Counted from the first letter of the stretch, positions 1 to 5,573 are shown. The stretch: DNA of 5,694 bases from Pseudanabaena sp. CAN_BIN31 (GCA_026785865.1 JAJAZG010000167.1:1-5694); one strand, 5' to 3'. The notes: a model not told the origin generated them from the letters alone. Numbers and translations: made by a program.

Positions 1-1371
1 CAACCACCTCTCACAGTTTATCCGCCTAAGTCCAATCAGTTCATATTGCAGATCATACGGATGTTAACGCCATTTTGGTTGCGGTGGCAATGCGGCATCA
101 AGCAGATCGAAACCCGCTATATTGATCGCCTTGTCGCCGCCACTAAAAAATTTCAAGATGGCAAATCCCGCTATATTCTTGCTTTTCGGCATCCCAGCAC
201 AGACGATCCCTTCGCGATGTTGTACTTGCTTGCCTATGAAGTGCCAGAGCAAGCGCGAGAAATGGGCATCAAGTTAACGATGCTGCCCCATAGTGGTTTT
301 GTATACGATCGCGGCATTTCTCTATGGGCGGGCGACTATGTGAATTGGCTATTTCCAGCACTGGGTGGGATTTCCACATTTCGAGCCAAGCTCGATCGCA
401 TCGCCTTAAATCGGATGCGTAAGCAAATTACTCATGGCGATGTACCTCTAGCGATGGCTCCTGAAGGTGGTACAAATGGCAAAAGTGAAACCGTTGCCGA
501 GCTAGAACCAGGCATTGCTCAAATTGGCTTTTGGGCAGCCGAAGATCTCCAAAAAGAAGGGCGCACCGAGGAAATGTTAATTATTCCTGTGGGGATTCAG
601 TACGAATATTCGAGCGCTGCTTGGGGCAAAATCGATCAGGCGATCGTCACAATTGAAAAGGAATGTGGAATTACTGGGTCAGCAATTACCCCCGCAACTC
701 GCTATCAACGGTTTTATGCTTTGGGTAGTTACTTAGTGAAATGGGTCAGCGACTATTACAAAACTTTATATGGCAACTATGTCAAACGCGATGGGGACGA
801 AAGTAAAACTGCTAATTCTGATGATTTAGGGAGCCACTTGCAGGATTTAGCTGATCGCATTTTGAGCGTTGCCGAAATGAATTTTGGCATTAAACCAAAG
901 GGTTCACCGATTGATCGCTGTCGCCGACTCGAACAATTAGGCTGGGATCGCATTTTTCGTAACGATATTAAAAATATTGAGCAGTTATCGCAAATGGAGC
1001 GCGGTTTCGCAAATCAGGTAGCCCTCGAAGCTACCTATAGCAACTGGCATATGCGAATTGCCGAAAGCCTTATCGGCGTGACCAGCGACTATGTGCGCCA
1101 ACATCCTAGCCCTAGCCGCTATATCGAAGTTATTAAATTAATGTGGAATGTATTGCAGCGTGTGACCGAAACTAATCAAGACTCAGTTTTTAAGGAAGAA
1201 CTAAAATTTGGCGATCGCAAGTTAACCATTTCCGTTGCCGAGCCAGTTTCAGTTTCCGATCACCTAGCCGAATATCAGTCTAGTCGCACCGCCGCTAAGG
1301 AATGCAATCGTAAACTCACCGAAAAAATCCATAGCTCCATGGAAAACCTAGTTATTCCATCGGTCATGTAA
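1..1371 (+). CDS. PlsC-like 1-acyl-glycerol-phosphate acyltransferase family protein, 5' end outside window
   Basis: This is a predicted membrane-associated acyltransferase of the PlsC/glycerol-phosphate acyltransferase superfamily, which moves an acyl group onto a glycerolipid precursor. Numbering codons from base 1, the catalytic HX4D motif is HPSTDD at residues 64-69 (His codon at 190). GGISTFR at 122-128 matches the acceptor-binding block, APEGGTNG at 153-160 the EGT block, and IIPVG at 194-198 the last block. About 240 residues follow without a motif I recognise; this long C-terminal half is typical of the cyanobacterial branch and not of short bacterial PlsC. The frame is open from base 1. 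The residues before the TTG at 46 (QPPLTVYPP...) resemble the N-terminus of this family as I recall it, so the true start is probably upstream and TTG 46 or ATG 61 are unlikely starts. Stop TAA is at 1369-1371. The family is clear; the exact substrate is inference. One HIP1 site lies at 1211-1218. Confidence 0.9.
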   Translation, partial: QPPLTVYPPKSNQFILQIIRMLTPFWLRWQCGIKQIETRYIDRLVAATKKFQDGKSRYILAFRHPSTDDPFAMLYLLAYEVPEQAREMGIKLTMLPHSGFVYDRGISLWAGDYVNWLFPALGGISTFRAKLDRIALNRMRKQITHGDVPLAMAPEGGTNGKSETVAELEPGIAQIGFWAAEDLQKEGRTEEMLIIPVGIQYEYSSAAWGKIDQAIVTIEKECGITGSAITPATRYQRFYALGSYLVKWVSDYYKTLYGNYVKRDGDESKTANSDDLGSHLQDLADRILSVAEMNFGIKPKGSPIDRCRRLEQLGWDRIFRNDIKNIEQLSQMERGFANQVALEATYSNWHMRIAESLIGVTSDYVRQHPSPSRYIEVIKLMWNVLQRVTETNQDSVFKEELKFGDRKLTISVAEPVSVSDHLAEYQSSRTAAKECNRKLTEKIHSSMENLVIPSVM

Positions 1372-1375
1372 TAAA

Positions 1376-1405
1376 AGTAGTAGCAATTCATGAATTGCTA
1401 CTACT
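1376..1405. terminator. Perfect 30-bp palindrome between convergent genes, probable terminator
   Basis: Both halves match exactly (AGTAGTAGCAATTCA and its complement), starting 5 bases after the acyltransferase stop. Read on the minus strand it is followed by TTTTATTA, so the U-tract suits transcripts from tsaD. On the plus strand the downstream bases are GCAAAATC, a poor U-tract. It may act in both directions or simply protect 3' ends. The central ATTCATGAAT would form a small loop in RNA. Confidence 0.6.
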
Positions 1406-1422
1406 GCAAAATCACAGAATAA

Positions 1423-1442
1423 CAAGGGGCTTAAGCCCCTTG
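1423..1442 (-). terminator. Perfect 20-bp palindrome overlapping the tsaD stop codon, probable tsaD terminator
   Basis: CAAGGGGC-TTAA-GCCCCTTG forms an 8-bp, GC-rich stem with TTAA as loop. On the minus strand the last tsaD codons CAA GGG GCT and the TAA stop lie inside the hairpin, which is followed by TTATTCTGTGATTTT, a broken U-rich tract. This looks like an intrinsic terminator that shares bases with the end of the coding sequence. Confidence 0.65.
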
Positions 1443-2465
1443 CCTGTATAAACTTTGGCAATCTTCGAGATTGAGGCGCGATCGCGTGGCAATACTCATC
1501 GGCGATGTTTCGCCGCGAGCGAGATGAATTGCACCTGCACAGCCAATCATCGCTGCGTTATCCGTACATAGGCTCAGGGGTGGAAAAACTGCCCTCAGAT
1601 CATGATCGGCTGCCATAGAAACAAGGCGCGATCGCAAGACACTATTAGCCGCTACACCACCAACTGCCACAATCGTCGATAAATTATGGGCGATCGCGCA
1701 TTTAATCGTGCGAGTCGACAGCGCCGCAGCCACAGCTTCTTGAAAACTTGCAGCAATATCGGCGATCGGCAAGGGTTCACCATTGGGGCTTAACTTTTGG
1801 GTGAGGCGCAATACTGCGGTTTTCAGACCACTAAAACTAGAATCATAGGGAAAATCAGCGATTCGACCCTGTGGTAATTTGTAAGCTTTCGGATTTCCTG
1901 CGATCGCGATCTTGTCAATTGCTGGCCCCCCTGGATAGCCTAAACCTAACAATCTCGCCACTTTATCAAAGGCTTCCCCTGCGGCATCATCGCGAGTTTT
2001 GCCCATCACCTGATAGTCGGTGTAGTCCTTGACTAAAATAATGCTGCTATGTCCGCCAGAAACTAATAAACATAAAAATGGCGGCTCCAAAGTCGGATCG
2101 GCGAGTAATGCCGAACAAATATGCCCCTCAAGGTGATGCACCGCGATCAAAGGCTTTTTATGTAACATTGCCAAGGTTTTTGCCGCCGTCACCCCGACCA
2201 TCAGCGCACCAATTAAACCAGGGGCAGTTGTTACCGCAATACCATCAATCTCTGCCCATGTTTTACCCGATTCGCGATGAGCCTGCGCGATCGCCAAATT
2301 AATTGTTTCCACATGTTGTCGCGCTGCAATTTCTGGCACAACACCGCCATAGAGAGCATGGGTGGCAATTTGTGATGAAACCACGTTACTGAGGATGTGG
2401 CGATCGCATACTACCGCCGCCGCAGTTTCATCACAGCTAGATTCGATCGCAAGAATAGTTGGCAT
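1431..2465 (-). CDS. tsaD: tRNA N6-adenosine threonylcarbamoyltransferase TsaD
   Basis: TsaD (formerly Gcp) transfers the threonylcarbamoyl group from threonylcarbamoyl-AMP to A37 of ANN-decoding tRNAs, forming t6A together with TsaB and TsaE; the intermediate is made by TsaC. It acts in the cytoplasm. The 344-residue length is normal. Visible signatures of the ASKHA-fold family are IESSCDET (7-14), the metal-binding HHLEGH with His111 and His115, the SGGHS loop (136-140), DDAAGEAFDK (159-168), the glycine-rich GYPGGP (176-181), VGGVAANS (268-275) and CTDNAAMIG (300-308) with metal ligand Asp302. The ATG at 2465 gives the standard N-terminus; no good Shine-Dalgarno is seen before it. Six of the nine HIP1 octamers in the window are in this gene. 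The stop is inside a terminator hairpin. It diverges from psaF, an arrangement I recall from other cyanobacteria. Neither tsaB, tsaC nor tsaE is in the window. Confidence 0.97.
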   Translation of the reverse strand: MPTILAIESSCDETAAAVVCDRHILSNVVSSQIATHALYGGVVPEIAARQHVETINLAIAQAHRESGKTWAEIDGIAVTTAPGLIGALMVGVTAAKTLAMLHKKPLIAVHHLEGHICSALLADPTLEPPFLCLLVSGGHSSIILVKDYTDYQVMGKTRDDAAGEAFDKVARLLGLGYPGGPAIDKIAIAGNPKAYKLPQGRIADFPYDSSFSGLKTAVLRLTQKLSPNGEPLPIADIAASFQEAVAAALSTRTIKCAIAHNLSTIVAVGGVAANSVLRSRLVSMAADHDLRAVFPPLSLCTDNAAMIGCAGAIHLARGETSPMSIATRSRLNLEDCQSLYRQGA

Positions 2466-2629
2466 TTTGGTAATTTGTAGCCCTTAATTAATAATTTACT
2501 TTACAGGATGTGAAGATTGCTTTACCAAGGCGCGATCGCTGATATAGGATCTGACATTAAGTTCTCAAACTAATAATCTTGTTATTTTTGCCTATCTCAT
2601 AACCAAGGTAAATTAAGGTCAGTCTATTT
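2466..2629. promoter_or_regulatory. Divergent promoter spacer between tsaD and psaF
   Basis: This 164-bp spacer must hold the start signals of both genes. Candidate psaF elements are CTGACA (2551-2556) as -35 with a weak TAATCT (2574-2579) 17 bp later, or TTTACC (2521-2526) with TATAGG (2543-2548) 16 bp later; neither is convincing alone. TTTAC cores occur at 2495, 2500 and 2521, the last two 21 bp apart. They resemble half-sites of the RpaB-binding HLR1 motif known from photosystem I promoters, but not at the HLR1 spacing. A HIP1 octamer lies at 2532-2539. The psaF ribosome site is probably AAGG at 2615-2618, 11 bases before the ATG. Confidence 0.4.
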
Positions 2630-3205
2630 ATGAAAAGACTTTTTGCTCTCATTCTCGTGATTAGCTTGTGGTTTGGCATTAGCCTAGCCGCAACTCCTGC
2701 CGCATACGCAGAATTCTCCTTCAAGCTCTTGACTCCCTGTGCAACCTCCGCCGTTTTCCAAGAGCGCTTGCAAGCTGAAGTTAACAGTTACACAGCGCGT
2801 TTGGCTAACTTCCAAGCTGGTAGCGCTCCTGCGGAATACCTCACAGGTAAAATCGCCCAAACCGAAGCTCGCTTTGCAAAATATGCAGACTCTAGCTTGC
2901 TTTGTGGTGAAGACGGTCTACCTCACTTGATCAGCGATGGTCGTTGGGATCATGCAAGCGAATTCACCATTCCTGGCTTGATATTTTTATACATCACAGG
3001 TTGGATCGGCTGGGTTGGTCGTGCTTACCTAATCGCTATTCGTAAAGACAGGGCAACCGCAGCCCAAAAGGAAATCCTGCTTGATGTTCCTCTTGCTATT
3101 AAGTGTATGTTAGGTGGCTTTGCATGGCCCCTTGCTGCTATCAAAGAGTTCACTACTGGTGAACTACTAGTTCCTGAAAAGGAAGTTACTGTCTCACCGC
3201 GTTAG
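2630..3205 (+). CDS. psaF: Photosystem I reaction centre subunit III, PsaF, long-lumenal-domain form
   Basis: PsaF is a one-span thylakoid subunit of photosystem I on the lumenal side, near the docking site for plastocyanin or cytochrome c6. The precursor has 191 residues. Residues 1-27 are a signal peptide (MKRLF start, hydrophobic core, AYA before Glu28). The mature part starts near KLLTPC; Cys37 and Cys92 are the expected disulphide pair. GLPHLISDGRWDH (96-108), the membrane span around 114-133 (GWIGWVGRAYL), VPLAIKCMLGGFAWPLAA (153-170) and the C-terminal TVSPR are hallmark PsaF blocks. The two cysteines are 54 residues apart, about 20 more than in the common cyanobacterial form as I recall it, because of an additional helical stretch at about 46-66. 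That stretch has Arg and Glu but no Lys. ATG 2630 has AAGG 11 bases upstream. psaJ, normally next, is absent. A strong hairpin follows the stop. Confidence 0.97.
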   Translation: MKRLFALILVISLWFGISLAATPAAYAEFSFKLLTPCATSAVFQERLQAEVNSYTARLANFQAGSAPAEYLTGKIAQTEARFAKYADSSLLCGEDGLPHLISDGRWDHASEFTIPGLIFLYITGWIGWVGRAYLIAIRKDRATAAQKEILLDVPLAIKCMLGGFAWPLAAIKEFTTGELLVPEKEVTVSPR

Positions 3206-3213
3206 AAACTCAA

Positions 3214-3258
3214 ATAATTTTAAAAAAGTTTTGGAAACCAAAACTTTTTTAAAATTAT
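3214..3258 (+). terminator. psaF terminator, 21-bp perfect stem
   Basis: Bases 3214-3234 pair exactly with 3238-3258 around an AAA loop. The stem is AT-rich with GTTTTGG/CCAAAAC at the tip and six T at 3245-3250 in the descending arm. It starts 8 bases after the psaF stop and can serve either strand because of its symmetry. It ends at the base before the next repeat element begins. Confidence 0.75.
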
Positions 3259-3357
3259 CTACTCCCTTCCCAGTATAAAAATAGACATTAAAACCCAAGA
3301 ATTAGCGTTGCGGCGCTCCGCGCCGCAACGTCTAATCTTTCACTGGGAAGGGAGTAG
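3259..3357. repeat. 99-bp palindromic repeat element with 16-bp terminal inverted repeats (copy A)
   Basis: The element opens with CTACTCCCTTCCCAGT (3259-3274) and closes with its exact complement (3342-3357). Inside is a GC-rich hairpin: CGTTGCGGCGC (3306-3316) pairs with 3320-3330 around TCC. This stem is prolonged by ATTAG/CTAAT (3301-3305 with 3332-3336) across one bulged T. No protein is encoded. The right end recurs at 5574-5604, so this is a dispersed, REP- or MITE-like family. No flanking direct repeat was found; the left boundary touches the psaF terminator. Confidence 0.75.
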
Positions 3358-3426
3358 TTTTAACCTCTACTCAAGCTGATTAAAAAGTCGACTTGAATAT
3401 GAAAAAATTACTCAAAAATTCATTAT

Positions 3427-3756
3427 ATGAAGAAAAACATTATGAATACTACAATTGATAGATTTACTGAGCAACTCAGTGATAGTCTAGAAGAAGTTGA
3501 AGATTTGGCAAAATCCCTTAAGGATACTCAATCTCCAACCCAAAAAACTCAACCTAAGATTCAATCAAAACTTGATGAAGCCGAAGCACTCAGACAAGCC
3601 AAGAAACTCGAACATCTAGCCGATAATGCTGAAGATTATGCCACTCACGTGATCGTTGTAGCGAAAGCGATGCTAGAAGAAGCAAAAGCTGCAACCTCAG
3701 TAGCAATCAATACTCGATTAGATGCCGAAGCTGCGTCAGGGAATGCGGAGAGATAA
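3427..3756 (+). CDS. Small helical protein of unknown function
   Basis: I do not recognise this 109-residue protein. It has no cysteine or tryptophan, a single glycine, no signal peptide and no membrane segment. Residues 9-33 look like an acidic amphipathic helix (LEEVEDLAKSLKD), 34-45 are a Thr/Gln/Pro linker, and 46-104 form a long Ala/Glu/Lys-rich helix (EAEALRQAKKLEHLADNAEDY) that could be a coiled coil. ATG 3427 has no ribosome site. The second in-frame ATG at 3442 has GAAG at 3429-3432, 9 bases upstream, so a 104-residue form starting MNTT may be the real one. It stands alone between the repeat after psaF and an AT-rich gap; a weak hairpin lies downstream. The codon pattern and steady helical character support a real gene, but no function can be given. 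Confidence 0.6.
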   Translation: MKKNIMNTTIDRFTEQLSDSLEEVEDLAKSLKDTQSPTQKTQPKIQSKLDEAEALRQAKKLEHLADNAEDYATHVIVVAKAMLEEAKAATSVAINTRLDAEAASGNAER

Positions 3757-4162
3757 CAAATATAATAATTTATATATTTAGATTAATTCAATTCAATCTG
3801 ATTTAATCACTAGATTGAGTTGTCTGGGTTGTATCTAAATTTAACAATTAACCCAAGTTACTATTTATAAGCTCAAAAAAAATTATAATAAAAACGCTAG
3901 ATATTTATGCAAAAAAGGCAGAATTTAGTTGTTTATGGGGCTATATTAGAAGCGATTTTTTTAGGTAGCACCTTGGGTTATATTACTAATAGCTAATTAA
4001 ATAAGAACTTGCTAGAGTCATTACTCCGTAACGCTTACATCTTCGTTGAAAAAATTTGTACTAAGTATTGAAGGAGGGAAGCGTTTTATACCGATCAGTT
4101 AATTAGTTTTAAGAATTGTTATATTAGATTAAGGCAATTAAAATCCTTAACTAGTTCACATA
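3757..4162. other. AT-rich intergenic region, 406 bp
   Basis: No gene longer than about 30 codons was found. A 10-bp stem with one G-T pair (3790-3799 with 3812-3821, 12-base loop) may end the upstream transcript, though no T-run follows. A perfect TATAAT is at 3884-3889, before the 29-codon frame. AAGGAGGG at 4071-4078 looks like a ribosome site but has no start codon at the right distance. TATATT at 4120-4125 is a possible -10 for the gene at 4163. Confidence 0.5.
3907..3996 (+). CDS. Possible 29-residue single-span membrane microprotein
   Basis: ATG 3907 to TAA 3994-3996 encodes MQKRQNLVVYGAILEAIFLG followed by STLGYITNS. It has a basic N-terminus (K3, R4), a hydrophobic stretch from about residue 7 to 25 with one Glu inside, and a short polar tail, the layout of a small one-span thylakoid or plasma membrane protein. 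A perfect TATAAT box lies 18 bases before the ATG, which would give a very short leader. There is no Shine-Dalgarno. It does not match the small photosystem, cytochrome b6f or NDH subunits I can recall (PsaI, PsaJ, PsaM, PsbX, PetG, PetL, PetM, PetN, NdhP). A frame of this length can arise by chance, so it is only a candidate. Confidence 0.28.
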   Translation: MQKRQNLVVYGAILEAIFLGSTLGYITNS

Positions 4163-4855
4163 ATGACAACTTTTAGCCCTACTCAGCCTGTTGTTCGCAG
4201 CAAGCAGGCTGCCATGGACGTTCAAGATCTTGAAGGACTCCTACGTTTCACTATCCAAGTAAAAGACCAAGAACCACTGTACGTTTTCTATACCCGTATT
4301 GATCAGGTTTTTGTTTTGTGGGGTGTTATCTGTACTGTTATTTTCTCGACGGCTCAGTTTTCAACGCTCGGATGGACTGAGCAAGCCATTATATGGTCAA
4401 TTCTGACTCTGATTGGCTCTTGGGGTACTTATGGTTTGGCTTGGTATTGGGTGAGTGTAGAACGAAAACGGTGGGTGGTATATGCTTGGATAGGACTGAT
4501 GATTATCGGTATAATTGTGACTAATTGGGGCATTTTTGGTAATGGCTGGAGCGTATTACCGTATCTTTCTTCATTGTGGTTGGGATTGAGTGCGATCGGA
4601 TACTTCATCACAGGGTGGGGACTGCGATCGCGCGCATTTCTTTTATGTGGGGGGGTACATTTGGTCGCAATTATGCTGTTGTCTTATATCCCGACATGGC
4701 AATACCTCTTTAGTGGATTTATCACTGCTGGGAGTCTATTTTTACTAGCCTCGTTCCAGTGGGACATGTATTTTGATTCTGATTCACAAATCCTAACTGA
4801 GCAACAGAAACAATTTAATATAGACCAAGCAAAAAAACGGTCGTCAACCCTATAA
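4163..4855 (+). CDS. Six-span integral membrane protein of unknown function
   Basis: This 230-residue protein is clearly membrane-embedded but I cannot name it. A soluble N-terminal part of about 45 residues (VQDLEGLLRFTIQVKDQEPLY... style) precedes six hydrophobic segments at roughly 47-65, 74-97, 104-122, 132-151, 157-175 and 180-200. The last is followed by a charged C-terminal tail (QILTEQQKQF...). The membrane part is rich in Trp and Gly, with WYWVSVERKRW (94-104) forming a positive loop between spans 2 and 3. No catalytic, metal-binding or transporter motif is visible. ATG 4163 has no obvious ribosome site; a second in-frame ATG at 4214 (MDVQDLEG) has none either, so the longer form is kept. 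One HIP1 octamer lies at 4624-4631. The stop at 4853-4855 is 12 bases from an inserted repeat element, so the native terminator may have been displaced. Confidence 0.8.
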   Translation: MTTFSPTQPVVRSKQAAMDVQDLEGLLRFTIQVKDQEPLYVFYTRIDQVFVLWGVICTVIFSTAQFSTLGWTEQAIIWSILTLIGSWGTYGLAWYWVSVERKRWVVYAWIGLMIIGIIVTNWGIFGNGWSVLPYLSSLWLGLSAIGYFITGWGLRSRAFLLCGGVHLVAIMLLSYIPTWQYLFSGFITAGSLFLLASFQWDMYFDSDSQILTEQQKQFNIDQAKKRSSTL

Positions 4856-4867
4856 ATAAGTACATAA

Positions 4868-5019
4868 CTCACCTTACGCAGAATTTTCTAAGACCGTCAC
4901 CCCTAGCCCCTCTCCCATTAAGGGAGAGGGGAACCAGAAAACTAATCTAACTCCCCTTCTACCCTCGTGGGAGAAGGGGGTGGGGGATGAGGGGGGATCT
5001 TCGCTCTGCGTAAAGTGAG
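4868..5019. mobile_element. 152-bp MITE-like element with 15-bp inverted ends and 7-bp target duplication
   Basis: The ends are CTCACCTTACGCAGA (4868-4882) and TCTGCGTAAAGTGAG (5005-5019), inverted copies with one mismatch. Directly outside each end is TACATAA (4861-4867 and 5020-5026), a probable target-site duplication. The interior carries two C/G-rich hairpins: CCCCTCTCCC (4907-4916) with 4922-4931, and CCCCTTCT-A-CCC (4953-4964) with 4969-4979, the second with one bulged A. The C-rich/G-rich inner sequence resembles a repeat class widely spread between bacterial genes. It is non-coding and would need a transposase in trans. Confidence 0.75.
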
Positions 5020-5068
5020 TACATAAATAACTTGTTTTTCTTAACTATTGACGTACTAATTCTTCTGT

Positions 5069-5119
5069 TTAGTAACGTACAATAATGGAATGAACTTCGC
5101 AATTATTGTACGTTGCTAA
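5069..5119. repeat. 18-bp inverted repeat, 15-base loop
   Basis: TTAGTAACGTACAATAAT (5069-5086) pairs with 5102-5119; the only non-Watson-Crick position is a T-G pair (5073 with 5115). No T-run follows on either strand, so it is not a classic terminator. The right arm contains the stop codon and last codons of the possible minus-strand remnant. It could be a gene-end hairpin, a protein-binding site or the end of an old element. Confidence 0.6.
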
Positions 5120-5330
5120 GTTCGTCTAGTTCTAGAGCTATTTCCTGTATTAGTTGCGAGATAACGAATGCAATACTAGATGGGAGTTTATCGTTGTGTC
5201 CCATTGCTGCTGATCGAAGGAGAGCGTCGTCAGATCGGCAGATAGTAATAAAAATAGCGGTTAGAAGGTCATTCCAAGTACAACGTAATTTGTAAATAAC
5301 ACAGCTAGTGTAGAGTTTTTGTCGCGTCCT
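5103..5330 (-). pseudogene. Possible remnant of a minus-strand gene (C-terminal part)
   Basis: On the minus strand a frame runs open for 75 codons from an in-frame TAG just beyond 5330 to TAA at 5103-5105. Its translation looks protein-like: TWNDLLTAIFITICRSDDAL, then a stretch ending SQLIQEIALELDELSNVQ, with alternating hydrophobic and acidic residues suggesting helices. There is no ATG, GTG or TTG in the first 42 codons; the first ATG is at 5204 (33 codons, MGHNDKLPSS...). The upstream part of the frame runs into the 5291-5408 inverted repeat, where the sequence stops looking coding. I read it as the tail of a gene broken by that element. It may also be chance. No family is recognised. Confidence 0.22.
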
Positions 5331-5408
5331 CTACTTAGTTTCTACCGACGGGGAATTAAACTTCCTATCAGAACGATCGCACGAAGAGAGTGGCTGTGTT
5401 ATTTTACA
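5291..5408. repeat. 118-bp element bounded by a 15/16-bp inverted repeat
   Basis: TGTAAATAACACAGC (5291-5305) is mirrored by the complement at 5393-5408, which has one extra A. Twelve bases (AAATAACACAGC) match without a gap. Inside, GTAGAG (5310-5315) pairs with CTCTAC (5329-5334). No clear flanking direct repeat was found. It encodes nothing evident and may be a small insertion. Confidence 0.5.
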
Positions 5409-5516
5409 TTTTCAATTAATTAAGATAGAAACTTATAGGCTAATTTTTAATCTTGATCGCGTGATATTTAAGTCCTTTTAAATCCACCAAAAGGGATAAG
5501 TAGGCAAGCATAATTG

Positions 5517-5558
5517 AACCCAAAAAGCTGTGGCGCGAGCGCCACAGCTTTTTGGGTT
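5517..5558. repeat. 20-bp perfect hairpin, repeat-associated and terminator-like
   Basis: Bases 5517-5536 (AACCCAAAAAGCTGTGGCGC) pair exactly with 5539-5558, leaving GA at the tip; in practice a slightly larger loop would form. T-runs at 5549-5553 and 5557-5561 would let it terminate plus-strand transcripts, and the A-runs on the left do the same for minus. No intact gene ends here, and the 16-bp repeat follows 30 bases later, so it is probably part of the same composite repeat. Confidence 0.65.
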
Positions 5559-5573
5559 TTTAGGTTTCTTAGG

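Noticed and set aside
64..252. Minus-strand frame of 62 codons inside the acyltransferase
   Set aside because: It lies opposite conserved catalytic sequence of a clear gene; a shadow frame.
2078..2302. Plus-strand frame of 74 codons inside tsaD
   Set aside because: It lies opposite conserved TsaD motifs and its Pro/Ser/Arg-rich translation is not protein-like.
2739..2930. Overlapping plus frame of 63 codons in psaF
   Set aside because: psaF is unambiguous in its own frame; this is a shadow.
3399..3458. 19-codon frame MKKLLKNSLYEEKHYEYYN
   Set aside because: Too short and AT-driven; does not resemble PsaJ; kept only as a possible upstream frame.
4071..4078. Strong Shine-Dalgarno-like AAGGAGGG
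   Set aside because: No ATG, GTG or TTG at a workable distance downstream; the next gene starts 85 bases later.
4429..4872. Two minus-strand frames of 60 and 62 codons opposite the membrane protein
   Set aside because: Shadows of a hydrophobic gene, no ribosome sites.
4868..5019. CRISPR-like array suggested by repeated C-rich and G-rich blocks
   Set aside because: The blocks are arms of two hairpins within one inverted-repeat element, with no regular direct repeats and spacers.
5113..5295. Plus-strand frame of 60 codons starting MLSSSSSR
   Set aside because: Low-complexity start inside an inverted repeat arm, no ribosome site, and the opposite strand has the more protein-like translation.
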